Both the position numbers and the translations under genes were made by a program. A stretch of 64,000 nucleotides of DNA, taken from the NCBI RefSeq assembly GCF_017498565.1, contig NZ_CP071794.1:496001-560000 (forward strand), written 5' to 3'. The notes under the pieces are model-generated. The model did not search any database, was not told the DNA's origin, and was given only the letters and a program-made list of their open reading frames with translations. The stretch's first letter is position 1, and every line of letters begins with the position of its first letter. Below, piece by piece: positions 16,872-26,274 of this stretch. Source of the DNA: Parasphingorhabdus cellanae. Its GTDB lineage: Bacteria; Pseudomonadota; Alphaproteobacteria; Sphingomonadales; Sphingomonadaceae.

Positions 16872-17735
16872 ATGTTCGCAGCGATTGGTATCGTCATCCT
16901 ATTGGTCATGGTTTTCGGCATATTCACGCTTTCTGGCGGGAATATCAGCGCTGTGCTATATGCTCTTCCCATCGAAATGGGCATTATCGGCGGTGCTGCA
17001 ATTGGCGGGTTGATTGTGGGTAACAACGCAGCCGGATTAAGGGATCTGTTCGGCGGAGTTACCAGCGTTTTCAAGGGGCCCAAATATTGCAAGGCCGACT
17101 TTCTCGATTGTATTTTTCTGATCTCGAAACTGATGAAAATATTGCGATCTGAAAGTCCGCTGGTCCTGGAGAAACATATTGAAGACCCCCATGGCTCGCT
17201 TATTTTCGCTGAATACCCAAAACTGCTCGCCGATGAAAAGCTGATCTCTTTGATCTGTGACACGCTCAGGCTGGTGGTGGTTTCTTCGGGTATAGTCGAC
17301 CCTTATGCGGTCGAGGACATCATGGATAACAGCTTGAAAACCGTGCATAACGAGACAATCGCTCCGGCAGACAAACTCCAAAATCTTGCAGATACTTTGC
17401 CTGCATTAGGGATTGTCGCCGCCGTCTTGGGTGTTGTCAAAACCATGGGAGCGATTGACCAACCTCCCGAAATTTTAGGTACGATGATAGGGTCCGCATT
17501 GGTCGGCACGTTTCTGGGTGTGTTATTGTCTTATGGTTTCGTCGGTCCGATGGCAGGGCGCGCACGGCAGGTCGTCGAGAGCGACAACGCCATTTATCAT
17601 ATTGTCAAACAGGTGATCGTCGCGTCTCTGCATGGTCATCCGCAACCCATGGTTATCGAAGCGGCCAGATCTGGCCTGACACGCACAAACCAACCCGCCT
17701 TTGCCGATGTTTTTGATGGCATCCGCGGGAGTTAA
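16872..17735 (+). CDS. motA: MotA, flagellar stator subunit
   Basis: MotA and MotB form the ion-driven stator that turns the rotor. The 287-residue product has four membrane segments: near residues 2-25, 31-52 (LPIEMGIIGGAAIGGLIVGN), and the C-terminal pair (TLPALGIVAAVLGVVKTMGAID and MIGSALVGTFLGVLLSYGFV). The cytoplasmic loop between them carries the charged region that meets FliG. Length fits MotA of the proton-driven type. It is two bases from motB and presumably co-transcribed with it, from a promoter I could not identify in the 89-base gap after flgL. Confidence 0.95.
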   Translation: MFAAIGIVILLVMVFGIFTLSGGNISAVLYALPIEMGIIGGAAIGGLIVGNNAAGLRDLFGGVTSVFKGPKYCKADFLDCIFLISKLMKILRSESPLVLEKHIEDPHGSLIFAEYPKLLADEKLISLICDTLRLVVVSSGIVDPYAVEDIMDNSLKTVHNETIAPADKLQNLADTLPALGIVAAVLGVVKTMGAIDQPPEILGTMIGSALVGTFLGVLLSYGFVGPMAGRARQVVESDNAIYHIVKQVIVASLHGHPQPMVIEAARSGLTRTNQPAFADVFDGIRGS

Positions 17736-17737
17736 TC

Positions 17738-18610
17738 ATGGCCCGTGGCAAAAATCTTGAAAAACCACGGCCCATCATAGTCAGAAAGGTGGTCGCGGAA
17801 ACACCGCATCAGCGCTCTGCGGGAACTTGGAAAGTTGCCTATGCGGATTTCGTAACCGCCATGATGGCCTTCTTTCTTTTAATGTGGTTGCTCGCGGCAA
17901 CCGATGACGAAGAGCGAAAAGCTTTGGCAGAATATTTTACGCCGACTTTGGTTCAAATGCGGGATCATAGTGCCGGTGCAGAAGGCCTGTTCGGTGGAGA
18001 ATCGATTATATCTGACGAGAATTACCACAACCGCGCGATGCAAATGGGCGAGCGCTCTCTAAGCATCCCAAGACAGAGCAGCAAAGAGAATGAGGTCGGC
18101 TTCGGCATCACAAGACAACAGGATCGAGCCCAGTTTGCGGAAATAAAAGCTCGGATTGAGCAACAACTCAGAGAAAGTGATAATCTCAAAGAGTTGCATA
18201 CAAATATCCGCTTCACCGAAACGCGAGAGGGGTTGCGCATCGAACTGATTGATGAAGCTGACTTTTCAATGTTTGACTTGGCAACGGACACTCTACGGCC
18301 CCGCGCCCGCCAACTGCTGAAAGAAGTCGCTGAGGCCATTAAACCGGCGCCGAACCCATTGATGATAAGAGGCCATACTGATGCCCTTCCCTTTTCCTCG
18401 GGGCGCACCATGAATAACTGGATGCTATCGACAGCGCGTGCAGAAGCCACCCGGAAGGAATTACAGCGAAACCAAATAGGCTCTGCCGCGTTTTTCAAAA
18501 TAGAGGGCGTGGCCGATCGTGAGCCCTATACCCCTCATGATATTTATGATCCTCGCAACCGCAGAATTTCCATTACTTTGGGTTGGCAGACAGAAGTTAA
18601 TCCAAATTGA
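17738..18610 (+). CDS. motB: MotB, flagellar stator subunit
   Basis: MotB anchors the stator to peptidoglycan. The 290-residue product has the single membrane segment WKVAYADFVTAMMAFFLLMWLL (residues 31-52) with the proton-carrying Asp37, a plug/linker region, and a complete OmpA-like domain (LMIRGHTDALPF at about residue 208, then NNWMLSTARAEATRKEL and the DPRNRRISI strand). It follows motA by two bases. Its 3' end overlaps the convergent histidine kinase gene by 14 bases. Confidence 0.95.
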   Translation: MARGKNLEKPRPIIVRKVVAETPHQRSAGTWKVAYADFVTAMMAFFLLMWLLAATDDEERKALAEYFTPTLVQMRDHSAGAEGLFGGESIISDENYHNRAMQMGERSLSIPRQSSKENEVGFGITRQQDRAQFAEIKARIEQQLRESDNLKELHTNIRFTETREGLRIELIDEADFSMFDLATDTLRPRARQLLKEVAEAIKPAPNPLMIRGHTDALPFSSGRTMNNWMLSTARAEATRKELQRNQIGSAAFFKIEGVADREPYTPHDIYDPRNRRISITLGWQTEVNPN

Positions 18611-20000
18611 GCATCAGCGACGCTCGCAATCCGCCTTCCTTCCGGTTTTCAAGTATCACATCACCGCCATGATCGCGAACGATCGCGCGTGCTAAGGTTA
18701 GCCCCAGACCCGATCCGCCCGTTGCTCGGTTGCGGGATATCTCTGCGCGGGCAAAGGGCTCAAACATGGCATCAATCTGCTCAACGGGGATCCCAGGGCC
18801 TTCATCATCAACATGAATTACCAGCTTATCACCGCTTTTATCCACAGTGATGGCGGCTTGCTTTCCATATTTTACGGCATTGCCGATCAGGTTTCGTAAA
18901 GCACGGCGGATCAAAGTCGCGCGAATGTTGGCCGTTATCCGGCCACTACGGGTAAAGGACACTTCCTCGCCCATATCAGTATATTCGTCGGCCACTGTTT
19001 CGATCAACGCGCTGATATCGGTTGGTTCCGTTCGCTCATCCGACCGTCCCAAACGCGCCAGCGACAAGATGTCATCCAGCGTCCGATCCATGTCATCAAT
19101 GCCCGCGATCATCCGTTCGCGCTCATTGTCATCCTCAACACTTTCCACACGCACACGCAGCGCAGCTAGTGGCGTCCGCAGATCATGTCCAATCGCTCCG
19201 AGCATCACATCCTTTTCATCGAGCATCGAACCGACGCGGCCATTCATGGCATTAAAGGCTGCCATGAGTTGCCGGGTATCGGGAGGACCGCTCTCCACAA
19301 CCGGCTCGCTTACGCCCGGTTTGAAATCCTGAGCTGCTTTGGTCAAAGCCTGCAACGGACGCGATATATGGCGCCCTAACCAGATTAAAGGGATCAACAA
19401 AATCAGATATATCACAGCAGTCTGAAACAATAATGTCCGCATCAGTCGCGGATTACGGTCGCGAATAGCCGAGGCAATGTTCAACCATTGGCCATCCGCT
19501 ATTTGCGCTGACATTATGATATATCCATCGATAACGTTCGGTAGATTGCGATACCCCACAGCGCGCAATGTCTGCTGTCGTCCTCTGCCCCGCCCGATAA
19601 CATTGTTGATCATATTGGAAGGTAGCTCATCCACCCGCGCGACCTCTACCGCCAAAACATTCACACCCATGTTTTCGAAGGCCAGCGCCGCGCGCCCTTC
19701 TAAGACAGGAAGTCGCTGTTGCGTCGAGCCAATCATAGTTTCTGCGGTGACGCTAGGACGGTTCCTGCGCCCCCGCCGGCTGCCATCACGCCGGGGCCGA
19801 GGCTCACGAAAGCCGCGTTCGTTTATCCGCTCAATTTCACCGGTAATGCGGCCGACAGCAGATACCGAAGATTCAATTATTTTCTGATTCTGAACACCAC
19901 GATATAGCAATACCGTATTGATTCCCTGTGCGATAAGCAGAGTGACCGCAACCAGCATCAAAAGCTGGCCGATCAGGCTTTTAGGAAGCAATCGCGTCAT
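18597..20000 (-). CDS. Sensor histidine kinase, EnvZ-like, with Arg-rich periplasmic region
   Basis: The 467-residue membrane kinase has segments at about 11-33 and 190-208 enclosing a periplasmic sensor, then a HAMP domain (GRHISRPLQALTKAAQDF), a phosphoacceptor box GHDLRTPLAAL with His272, an N box (LRNLIGNAVKYG), a DEGPGIP G1 box and GGSGLGLTLARAIV. The periplasmic region has an unusual Arg/Pro-rich patch at residues 63-81 (FREPRPRRDGSRRGRRN) and a second GRGRGR patch, which could contact anionic ligands; this is inference. Its ATG overlaps the response regulator stop by four bases, so the two form an operon. The stimulus is unknown. Confidence 0.92.
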   Translation of the reverse strand: MTRLLPKSLIGQLLMLVAVTLLIAQGINTVLLYRGVQNQKIIESSVSAVGRITGEIERINERGFREPRPRRDGSRRGRRNRPSVTAETMIGSTQQRLPVLEGRAALAFENMGVNVLAVEVARVDELPSNMINNVIGRGRGRQQTLRAVGYRNLPNVIDGYIIMSAQIADGQWLNIASAIRDRNPRLMRTLLFQTAVIYLILLIPLIWLGRHISRPLQALTKAAQDFKPGVSEPVVESGPPDTRQLMAAFNAMNGRVGSMLDEKDVMLGAIGHDLRTPLAALRVRVESVEDDNERERMIAGIDDMDRTLDDILSLARLGRSDERTEPTDISALIETVADEYTDMGEEVSFTRSGRITANIRATLIRRALRNLIGNAVKYGKQAAITVDKSGDKLVIHVDDEGPGIPVEQIDAMFEPFARAEISRNRATGGSGLGLTLARAIVRDHGGDVILENRKEGGLRASLMLNLD

Positions 20001-20713
20001 AGCGTTTTGACGTCTCCCGCAAGAACATATCCGCCACCCCAGACAGTTTTGATGATTTCGGGATTTTTAGGGTCCGCCTCAATCTTGCGCCTCAAACGGC
20101 TGATCTGATTATCGACGGCGCGGTCAAAAGCATGCGCCTCTCGCCCCTGCGTTATGTCGAGCAATTGGTCGCGGTTGAGCACTTGTCCAGCACGCGAGAG
20201 CAAAGCCAGCAGCATCTGATATTCGCCGCTGGAAAGGGGAACGGCGACACCTTCACTATCCAGCAAGTTTCGCTGATCGGTTTTTAGCGTCCAGCCAGAA
20301 AACTGGTAGATTGAGCCGCTACCCGGCTTCACGCCATTACCGTTGTTAGTCCGACGCAAAACAACCTTGATCCGTGCGACCAATTCTCTTGGGCTAAACG
20401 GCTTGGTAACATAATCGTCCGCCCCGAGCTCCAGGCCAACGATCCGTTCCAGTTCCTCGCCTTTGGCACTGATGAAGATCACCGGTATTTCGGTCTTTTC
20501 GCGAACGTGCCGGCAAAAGCTTAAGCCATCCTCACCGGGCATCATGATATCCAATAATATGATATCAAAATTAAACGCGTTCATCACCGAACGCGCTTGG
20601 CTGGCATCACTTGCCTGTTGGACACGATAGCCCTGTTTGGTAAGATATTCGGCCAATGGCTCGCGCAAGGACGCCTCGTCATCGACCAAAAGGATATGCG
20701 ATTGTCCTGACAT
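19997..20713 (-). CDS. OmpR-family response regulator
   Basis: The 238-residue regulator has a receiver domain (LLVDDEASL with acidic residues at 11-12, phosphoacceptor Asp55 in IILLDIMMPGEDG, and the FISAKG lysine) and a C-terminal winged helix (LSSGEYQMLLALLSRAGQVLNRDQLLDITQGREAHAFDRAVDNQISRLRRKIE, here split for length). It is the partner of the downstream kinase. The family resembles OmpR/PmrA/TctD. The neighbouring EF-hand gene at 20815-21432 lies just upstream in the same orientation, separated by a terminator-like hairpin, and may be a target. Confidence 0.93.
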   Translation of the reverse strand: MSGQSHILLVDDEASLREPLAEYLTKQGYRVQQASDASQARSVMNAFNFDIILLDIMMPGEDGLSFCRHVREKTEIPVIFISAKGEELERIVGLELGADDYVTKPFSPRELVARIKVVLRRTNNGNGVKPGSGSIYQFSGWTLKTDQRNLLDSEGVAVPLSSGEYQMLLALLSRAGQVLNRDQLLDITQGREAHAFDRAVDNQISRLRRKIEADPKNPEIIKTVWGGGYVLAGDVKTL

Positions 20714-20738
20714 TTGGCTTACCTAGCATGGGTTTAGC

Positions 20739-20786
20739 AAAAAGGAACGGATCACCGGGCTGTTACGGGAGGGAGATTGCCGGTGA
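20739..20786 (-). terminator. Terminator-like hairpin between the EF-hand gene and the response regulator
   Basis: On the minus strand a seven-base stem (CCGGTGA 20780-20786 and TCACCGG 20752-20758) is followed by CCTTTTTG. The loop is long (21 bases), so termination may be partial. Confidence 0.45.
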
Positions 20787-20814
20787 CCCGTTCACAAAAA
20801 GAGTGGTTCAGGGA

Positions 20815-21432
20815 TTAACCGCCTCTTTTATTCCGTTCACCGCGGCGCTCTTCACGGGCGGCTTTCCGTTCTTCTGCGGTCACTGTGCCATCTCCATTGG
20901 CATCGGCTTTTTCAAAGCGGGCCATTGCTGCGGTCTCAAATTCAGCTTTGCTGATCATTTGATCACCATTGGTATCGGCGCGTTTCATCATGCCGCCGCG
21001 CTTGCCTTTGCCGCCGCGTTTGCCCATGCCTTTACCACCACGCTTGCCGCGCATGCTCTGCATTTCTTCCTGGCTCAAATTGCCGTCGCCATTGACGTCG
21101 GCTTTGGCAAAGCGTTCGGCTTTACGGTTAGCGCGATATGCTTCCATCTCGGCTTGCGACACGCCGCCATCGCCATTGGTATCCATTTCGGAAAAACGCT
21201 GTGTTTTGCGGGCTTCACGATCCGCTTGCGAAATCTGTCCGTCCTGATTGACGTCCATTTTTGTCCAGCGCTCTTCCATCGCAGCCGTCATTTCAGCGCG
21301 AGTGATCTGATTGTCATTATTGGCATCAGCTCGCATCCAGCCTTTTCCGCCACCACCACCGGGGGCTGCAATGGCAACACCGCCTGCAATCAGAAGGGCC
21401 GCTGCACTCGAAAATAAAATTGTCTTTTTCAT
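20815..21432 (-). CDS. Exported six-EF-hand calcium-binding protein
   Basis: The 205-residue product has a signal peptide (MKKTILFSSAAALLIAGGVA) and six EF-hand-type calcium loops of the DxNxDG form: DANNDNQITRAE, DVNQDGQISQAD, DTNGDGGVSQAE, DVNGDGNLSQEE, DTNGDQMISKAE and DANGDGTVTAEE. A basic Gly/Lys/Arg-rich spacer (GKRGGKGMGKRGGKGKRGG) divides the fourth and fifth, and the C-terminus is also basic. The second of two nearby ATGs is chosen because AAGG is spaced for it. It probably binds calcium in the periplasm or on the surface. Its place beside a two-component system suggests a role in metal or envelope sensing, which is inference. Confidence 0.85.
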   Translation of the reverse strand: MKKTILFSSAAALLIAGGVAIAAPGGGGGKGWMRADANNDNQITRAEMTAAMEERWTKMDVNQDGQISQADREARKTQRFSEMDTNGDGGVSQAEMEAYRANRKAERFAKADVNGDGNLSQEEMQSMRGKRGGKGMGKRGGKGKRGGMMKRADTNGDQMISKAEFETAAMARFEKADANGDGTVTAEERKAAREERRGERNKRGG

Positions 21433-21838
21433 AATATTCATCCTTATCTACTCATTCAGGGAGGCGGCTTTTTGTTCCCGCCATGAATATGTTTCTAAGG
21501 GTGATATGTCCCCCAAGTTTGTCAGAACAGGATAAAATTGTCGCAAATTGTATCAGTTGCAGCAAACCGTTCATTTGATTGACAGTTTGCCGGGATGGCT
21601 CGACCATCATGACCTTTTCTTGCTTCCGCTTTTGACGCTTTCCTACAAGCTTGCCGCTATGATATTATATGGCTCGCTCTTTTTCTCCCTTGAATATCAA
21701 AAGGCTTTCGCCTGCAACAAATGGTGCATTTTTTGGTCGATTCTGTGTATAAGCTGTATAATCTCGTTTAGATTCAGAGCCCAATATCTGAATAATTTAC
21801 ACCAAAACTATTATATTCTGATGCCTTTCAAATAATTT
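21433..21838. other. AT-rich intergenic gap
   Basis: About 400 bases without a supported gene. An open frame at 21548-21835 (95 codons, TTG start) has no ribosome-binding site and an odd composition, so I leave it out. The part next to 21433 must hold the promoter of the EF-hand gene; no clear operator was seen. Confidence 0.5.
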
Positions 21839-22906
21839 CTAATTCAAAATCGTATCTGTGCTGATCAGTTCGATATCGTGCATCATGTCGAGATAGGCTT
21901 CGAAATAAGGTTTGTGCGAAGCACCGACTACCGAGAGAACGCGGCCCCCCGGAACTGTAGCTCCTGCCGCGACGACATTCGACACCATCCTAAGGTTTCT
22001 AACCTGATACCAGCTGTTGTAAGCGCGCCCAAATTGCGCGCCTTCGCTGTCGTTCATGGCCTTGCGAAAGTCGTTATTAATCGCTTGGCGTTGGGTCTCC
22101 GGGCTGTTGTAAAAGCGATAGGCTGCCAGAATGTCGCCAGCGACAATATCATTCTCCGCTTGTACGTAGCCATCCTTAGATGACGGATCGTTTGTGTCCC
22201 AAATCTCGCGCATACGTGCCCATAACGCTAGGCCATGCGGTTTCAGTACCAGATCCGAACTGTGATCGTCGGCGGTGAACACTCTCTCCAGACCTAATCG
22301 TGCGGCAAGTCGCGCCGCGATCTGCGTGCTCTCGTTCATTGATGTCGCTCGATTTTCAAGATATGCGACCGACGCCATTCCAAGACCGTCTCCGGAACGC
22401 CGCTCAGCCTGGTCAAGCTGCCACCACTGGACTAACGCAGAGTAAGGCTCACCTGCGGCGAGGAAGGCAGCCGCCAAACTTCTCCGTTCGGCAGGTGCAG
22501 GTGTGCTGGGCCAGTCTCCCAAAAGCGCGCGAACGCGTGCTGCTGCTTCAGCTGCATTCATAGCAGATTCGGCGCGAAATGGAGCGACATCTGTACAGTA
22601 GCTGTCCAGAGCAGCGGCATATTCGGACGGGTATGCCCTCATCATTTCGCAAGTCTCGCCTGGGACGCCCTCGATAGTAATGGCTTGTGGATTGTACACG
22701 GCTAGGCGGTCGAGCAGCGAATCAATATGTCGCGGTTCGACGTTGTCAAAGGCGGCAAGATGTGCAGTTCCAAGCACCATCACCTGTGTTGGTTCCACAA
22801 TGAGCGCCTCATCAACGCCGCGCAGATTGATAGCGGGCATTTGCGCATATATTGGGACTGCCCAAGCCGTCGCGATCAACGAAATCACTAACGCCAAATA
22901 TTTCAC
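21839..22906 (-). CDS. Secreted TraB/GumN-like protein (DUF5694 type)
   Basis: The 355-residue product has a signal peptide (MKYLALVISLIATAWAVPIYAQ) and the two sequence ends typical of the TraB/GumN/PrgY-like fold: a VMVLGTAHL strand near residue 43 and a RVLSVVGASHKPYFEAYLD segment near the C-terminus, where the GxxH residues could bind metal. Between them is a long helical region. It most resembles the DUF5694 group; a hydrolase role is proposed for the superfamily but not proven here. GTG at 22906 is used, with AAGAGG upstream. It is monocistronic. Confidence 0.7.
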   Translation of the reverse strand: MKYLALVISLIATAWAVPIYAQMPAINLRGVDEALIVEPTQVMVLGTAHLAAFDNVEPRHIDSLLDRLAVYNPQAITIEGVPGETCEMMRAYPSEYAAALDSYCTDVAPFRAESAMNAAEAAARVRALLGDWPSTPAPAERRSLAAAFLAAGEPYSALVQWWQLDQAERRSGDGLGMASVAYLENRATSMNESTQIAARLAARLGLERVFTADDHSSDLVLKPHGLALWARMREIWDTNDPSSKDGYVQAENDIVAGDILAAYRFYNSPETQRQAINNDFRKAMNDSEGAQFGRAYNSWYQVRNLRMVSNVVAAGATVPGGRVLSVVGASHKPYFEAYLDMMHDIELISTDTILN

Positions 22907-23239
22907 AGATTAAGTCCTCTTGCTATAAGCATGATTGATGGCTGAACTTACCGAGCGAAAACGCGGCTGTAAATGACCGCAATTGGGGTCGGAAAGAGAC
23001 AGACGGCTTTTGTATCGTTGATGTCAGCCATAGCGGCCATCGGCATAGCAAAAAATGCCTCGCCAAATTGCTCCCGCGATACACCGGAATGCGTTACTGG
23101 CGATTACCGATGGCCAGACGCTTCACGGCAGCGCCTTGTTCAAAGCTCATGACTGGTCCAATGTCTATTTTACCTAGGCTGTAACCAATCGGGCTTGCGG
23201 ATCGAATAGACTTGACACCCTGGAGACCAAGGAGACATC
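22907..23239. other. Intergenic region with promoters for both flanking genes
   Basis: These 333 bases separate divergent genes. A TTGACA at 23213-23218 and an AAGGAG site before 23240 belong to the rightward gene; the TTGACA is too close to the start codon to be its -35. The rest resembles decayed coding sequence in places, but I found no match to a known gene. Confidence 0.4.
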
Positions 23240-23863
23240 ATGCCACAAACGACGCGTCCTATCGCAATCTTTGTATCAACCCTGCTGATACTCACCGTTA
23301 TTTCACAGCTGGTTTACACCGCGACCCTGAGCGGTGTGGGGATTATCGAAGGCTGGCCGCTGCGATCGACGATCTGGACCGCCGAAATTCTGCTATTTAG
23401 CGCCATTGCGATCACTTCTCTTGTTGGCCTGGTCCGCTCCTCTGATATGCAGCTGGGCTGGTCTGCACTGATGGTGGCGGGGTTGATGAATATGGTCCAG
23501 TCGGGCATCGGACTGTCCATGTTTCTGCCGGCTACCAACGCTGGTGAAGAATTTGCACCCCTCATGGGCACCGTGCTCGCCGGATCGTTTCTGTTCTATT
23601 ATCTGGCCAAGGTCGTGCTTGGACTGACCGCCGTCTTTTTCGGGCTGGCGCTGTTTCGGGGTATAGACACCATTGGCCGCGCCCTCGGCCTCGTCAGTTT
23701 GATTACCGGACTGATCGCGATTGTCCTGAATATTGCTGCGGTACGTTCGGGACTGGGCGCCGTACCGCTGGCCGGAGCAAGCGGAGCCATTGCGACGTTT
23801 TTTGCCGGCTGTGCGGTCTGGTATGCCCGCGAAAATCCGGCCACCTTGTCAAACGACAGTTAG
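23240..23863 (+). CDS. Small multi-pass membrane protein, unknown function
   Basis: The 207-residue product is almost entirely hydrophobic, with about six predicted membrane segments (for example residues 8-28, 46-66, 75-95, 108-132, 148-168 and 172-193). I do not recognise a characterised family by eye. AAGGAG precedes the ATG. Its 3' end overlaps the convergent ohr gene by 15 bases. Composition and codon use resemble neighbours, so it appears to be a resident gene. Confidence 0.7.
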   Translation: MPQTTRPIAIFVSTLLILTVISQLVYTATLSGVGIIEGWPLRSTIWTAEILLFSAIAITSLVGLVRSSDMQLGWSALMVAGLMNMVQSGIGLSMFLPATNAGEEFAPLMGTVLAGSFLFYYLAKVVLGLTAVFFGLALFRGIDTIGRALGLVSLITGLIAIVLNIAAVRSGLGAVPLAGASGAIATFFAGCAVWYARENPATLSNDS

Positions 23864-24274
23864 TCCGACGTCGACATTGCCGCGCGTAGCGTTTGAGTAG
23901 GGGCAAACCTCATGCGCCGCGTGAACCAGTCGCTCGGCATCGGCCCGGTCCACGCCCGGCATTGCGATCTGCAGATCAGCCGTAATGCCGTAACCGCCTG
24001 CATCACGCGGGCCAAAGCCAATGGTTGCTGTTACCGTCGCATCGTCCGGGACTTTGACCGATTCCTTGCCCGAGACAGCTTTCATTGCGCCAAGAAAGCA
24101 GGCCGAATAACCGGCGGCGAAAAGCTTTTCCGGATTGGCGCCGACACCGCCCGGCCCACCCATTTCTTTCGGCACGACCAGTTTGACATCGACAGACCCG
24201 TCATCGGACTTTGCCGACCCATCTCGTCCGCCCGTGGCGGTAGCGCTGGTTTTGTAGATCACATTCACAGACAT
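23849..24274 (-). CDS. ohr: Organic hydroperoxide resistance protein (Ohr)
   Basis: Ohr is a thiol peroxidase that reduces organic hydroperoxides with lipoyl reductants. The 141-residue product has the two catalytic cysteines in their contexts: AGYSACFLGAM near residue 60 and HEVCPYSNATRGN near 124. The GGPGGVGANPEKLFAAG segment is also typical of Ohr and separates it from OsmC. AAAGGAAAAG precedes the ATG. Its usual repressor OhrR is not adjacent. Confidence 0.93.
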   Translation of the reverse strand: MSVNVIYKTSATATGGRDGSAKSDDGSVDVKLVVPKEMGGPGGVGANPEKLFAAGYSACFLGAMKAVSGKESVKVPDDATVTATIGFGPRDAGGYGITADLQIAMPGVDRADAERLVHAAHEVCPYSNATRGNVDVGLTVV

Positions 24275-24398
24275 CAGCTTTTCCTTTCAGGCAATAATGA
24301 TGGTGGGCATCTTAACTGCTGCGCCATCCGAGTCCACCCGGGTGTCTTGCCTGGTTACGTTCAGCCGACCGTTTTGTCATCCCAAGCGATCTGTCACA

Positions 24399-26012
24399 CT
24401 AGCTCAACAGATCAAACTCCCCCGCTTCAAACGCTTCGGCCAATTTGAACTTCTGAATCTTTCCGGAGCCGGTGAGCGGCCATTCCGAGACACTGATCCA
24501 GTAGGCTGGCGTTTTCTGCGGCGATAAACGTTCTCGGATGAAGGCTTTGAGATCATCAGCCTGCAATATCTGGCCGGAACCGTTACGGAAAAAGCAGGCA
24601 ACCTGCTCGCCCCATTTGTCATCGGGGATGCCTACAACTGCGACCTCGTCAATTGCGTCATGCTCCAGCATGACGTTTTCAATCTCGGCCGGGAACAAAT
24701 TTTCGCCGCCACGAATGATCATCTCTTTAACACGTCCGGTGATCTTCACGTAGCCGCGTGCATCCATGCGTCCCAGGTCGCCGGTATGCAGCCAGCCTTC
24801 GCTGTCAATGGCAGCAGCGGTAGCCTCGGGATTATCGTTATAGCCCAGCATCACGCTATATGCTCGCGCGCAAATCTCACCTTGCTCCCCAACCGGGAGA
24901 ACGCCGTTGGTTTGCGAGTCGCGGATGGAAATCTCGGTATGGGCCGCCGGCTGGCCGATAGTCTGGGTCAGGTCCTCGTCTGAATCCTCATACCAGGCCT
25001 GCGTCAGCACCGGCGATGTCTCTGTCTGTCCATAAACGATCTGGATCGGTGCGCCGAACACGTCCTTGGCATCGCGGCACAGCTGGGGCGCGACCATAGC
25101 TCCCCCAGACATGATCCGCCGCGTCGATGATACGTCCTGACCGGATCGGCGGACTTCGTCGATTAGGGCAACCAGCATTGTGGGTACGCCCAAGATGAAC
25201 TTGGCGCGTTCGCTTTCGATGACATTCGCAATCATGACTGGATCAAACATCGGGGCGAGCAACATGGTGCCACATCGACCAAAGCCGCCCAGCACCAGAA
25301 TTGCGCAGCCCGTCGTATGAAAAAGCGGCATGGTGTGAATGAAAATATCACCTTGCTCCATTCCGCCCCGGGCCATCGTATCAACACCGTTGCGGACCAG
25401 GCCATTGTGATGAAGCACCGCGCCTTTCGGGAAGCCGGTCGTGCCGGACGTATATTGCAGCTGCACCGCGTCCTGAGGCTTGGGATTGCGCAACGCGCCT
25501 TCCTCTTCACCGGCGTAAAGCGCGTCATGGTCGCTTAGCAATATGCGGTGCTTGATAGCAGGAATTTCATCGCATACGGCATCTGCAATATCCTGCATCG
25601 GGTTACCCCGAAAATCGGCAACATAGTAAATCGCTTCGGATCGCGACTGTTCCAGAACATATTTGAGTTCGCGTTTCTGATAAGCTGGATCGACCGTCAC
25701 CAGAGTGATTCCCGCCAGACCGCAAGCCAGCTCCAGCAGTACCCACTCCGGCACGTTATTGGCATAGACTGCGACCCGGGTCCCCTCAGCATGGCGACTG
25801 GCCAGCGCACGGGCGAGCCGCTCTGAATCGGCCAGCAGCTCCGCGTAAGTCCAACAGCGGGCAATAGCGCCATCATAGGTCAATTCTTTAAGGGCAGCTT
25901 GGTCCGGCGCAATTTTGGCCGATTGGCGCAGCATATCGCCAATTGTTATCGGCGAAGGTTCAGGCCCGCCCTGCGCTGGAAAATAGGATTCGGTTAGCGC
26001 GACGTCATACAT
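24399..26012 (-). CDS. Acyl-CoA synthetase, AMP-binding family
   Basis: The 537-residue enzyme would activate a carboxylic acid to its acyl-CoA through an acyl-adenylate. It has the AMP-binding motif YTSGTTGFPKGAVL (near residue 180), the YGQTETSPV motif, the GWLHTGDLGRMDARGYVKITGR segment and the catalytic lysine region near the C-terminus (LTGSGKIQKFKL). It resembles the FadD3/medium- or long-chain acyl-CoA ligase group; the substrate cannot be read from the sequence. CAGGAGG precedes the ATG. No beta-oxidation partner lies next to it. It stands directly upstream of the tRNA-Gly-associated island region. Confidence 0.88.
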   Translation of the reverse strand: MYDVALTESYFPAQGGPEPSPITIGDMLRQSAKIAPDQAALKELTYDGAIARCWTYAELLADSERLARALASRHAEGTRVAVYANNVPEWVLLELACGLAGITLVTVDPAYQKRELKYVLEQSRSEAIYYVADFRGNPMQDIADAVCDEIPAIKHRILLSDHDALYAGEEEGALRNPKPQDAVQLQYTSGTTGFPKGAVLHHNGLVRNGVDTMARGGMEQGDIFIHTMPLFHTTGCAILVLGGFGRCGTMLLAPMFDPVMIANVIESERAKFILGVPTMLVALIDEVRRSGQDVSSTRRIMSGGAMVAPQLCRDAKDVFGAPIQIVYGQTETSPVLTQAWYEDSDEDLTQTIGQPAAHTEISIRDSQTNGVLPVGEQGEICARAYSVMLGYNDNPEATAAAIDSEGWLHTGDLGRMDARGYVKITGRVKEMIIRGGENLFPAEIENVMLEHDAIDEVAVVGIPDDKWGEQVACFFRNGSGQILQADDLKAFIRERLSPQKTPAYWISVSEWPLTGSGKIQKFKLAEAFEAGEFDLLS

Positions 26013-26122
26013 AGGCTGCCTCCTGATTATACTTCAGGCTAACTGCTGTGGAGAAGCATGTCTAGCGCAAGCCCGAGACTTGTTCTTGACGACCATCATG
26101 ACATTTTGGGCTATTGGTAAAG

Positions 26123-26139
26123 TGGAGCGGGTGAAGGGA
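26123..26139. repeat. Attachment-site copy A (tRNA-Gly 3' end duplicate)
   Basis: TGGAGCGGGTGAAGGGA is an exact copy of the 3' end of the tRNA-Gly gene (CCA, acceptor and part of the T stem) at 28420-28436. It marks the outer end of the two tandem modules. It is followed by about 70 bases also found after copy B. Confidence 0.85.
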
Positions 26140-26274
26140 TTTGGTTATTATAGTCCTTTTAGAAGGCAGTGGTTTAGCAAGATATCTCACATATTTTCCA
26201 ATGTCCGCTTTTGCGCGGTGGTTTCAACTGATCGTCGCAACACTTTAATCTTTAGATTTGAATGCTGACCAGTC

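Noticed and set aside
21548..21835. Open frame of 95 codons with hydrophobic residues
   Set aside because: TTG start without a ribosome-binding site, AT-rich, no family resemblance; probably chance in an intergenic gap.
23213..23238. TTGACA with a CCCTGG...CCAAGG dyad as a MerR-type promoter
   Set aside because: It sits directly on the start codon and ribosome-binding site of the next gene, leaving no room for a -10 and start point.
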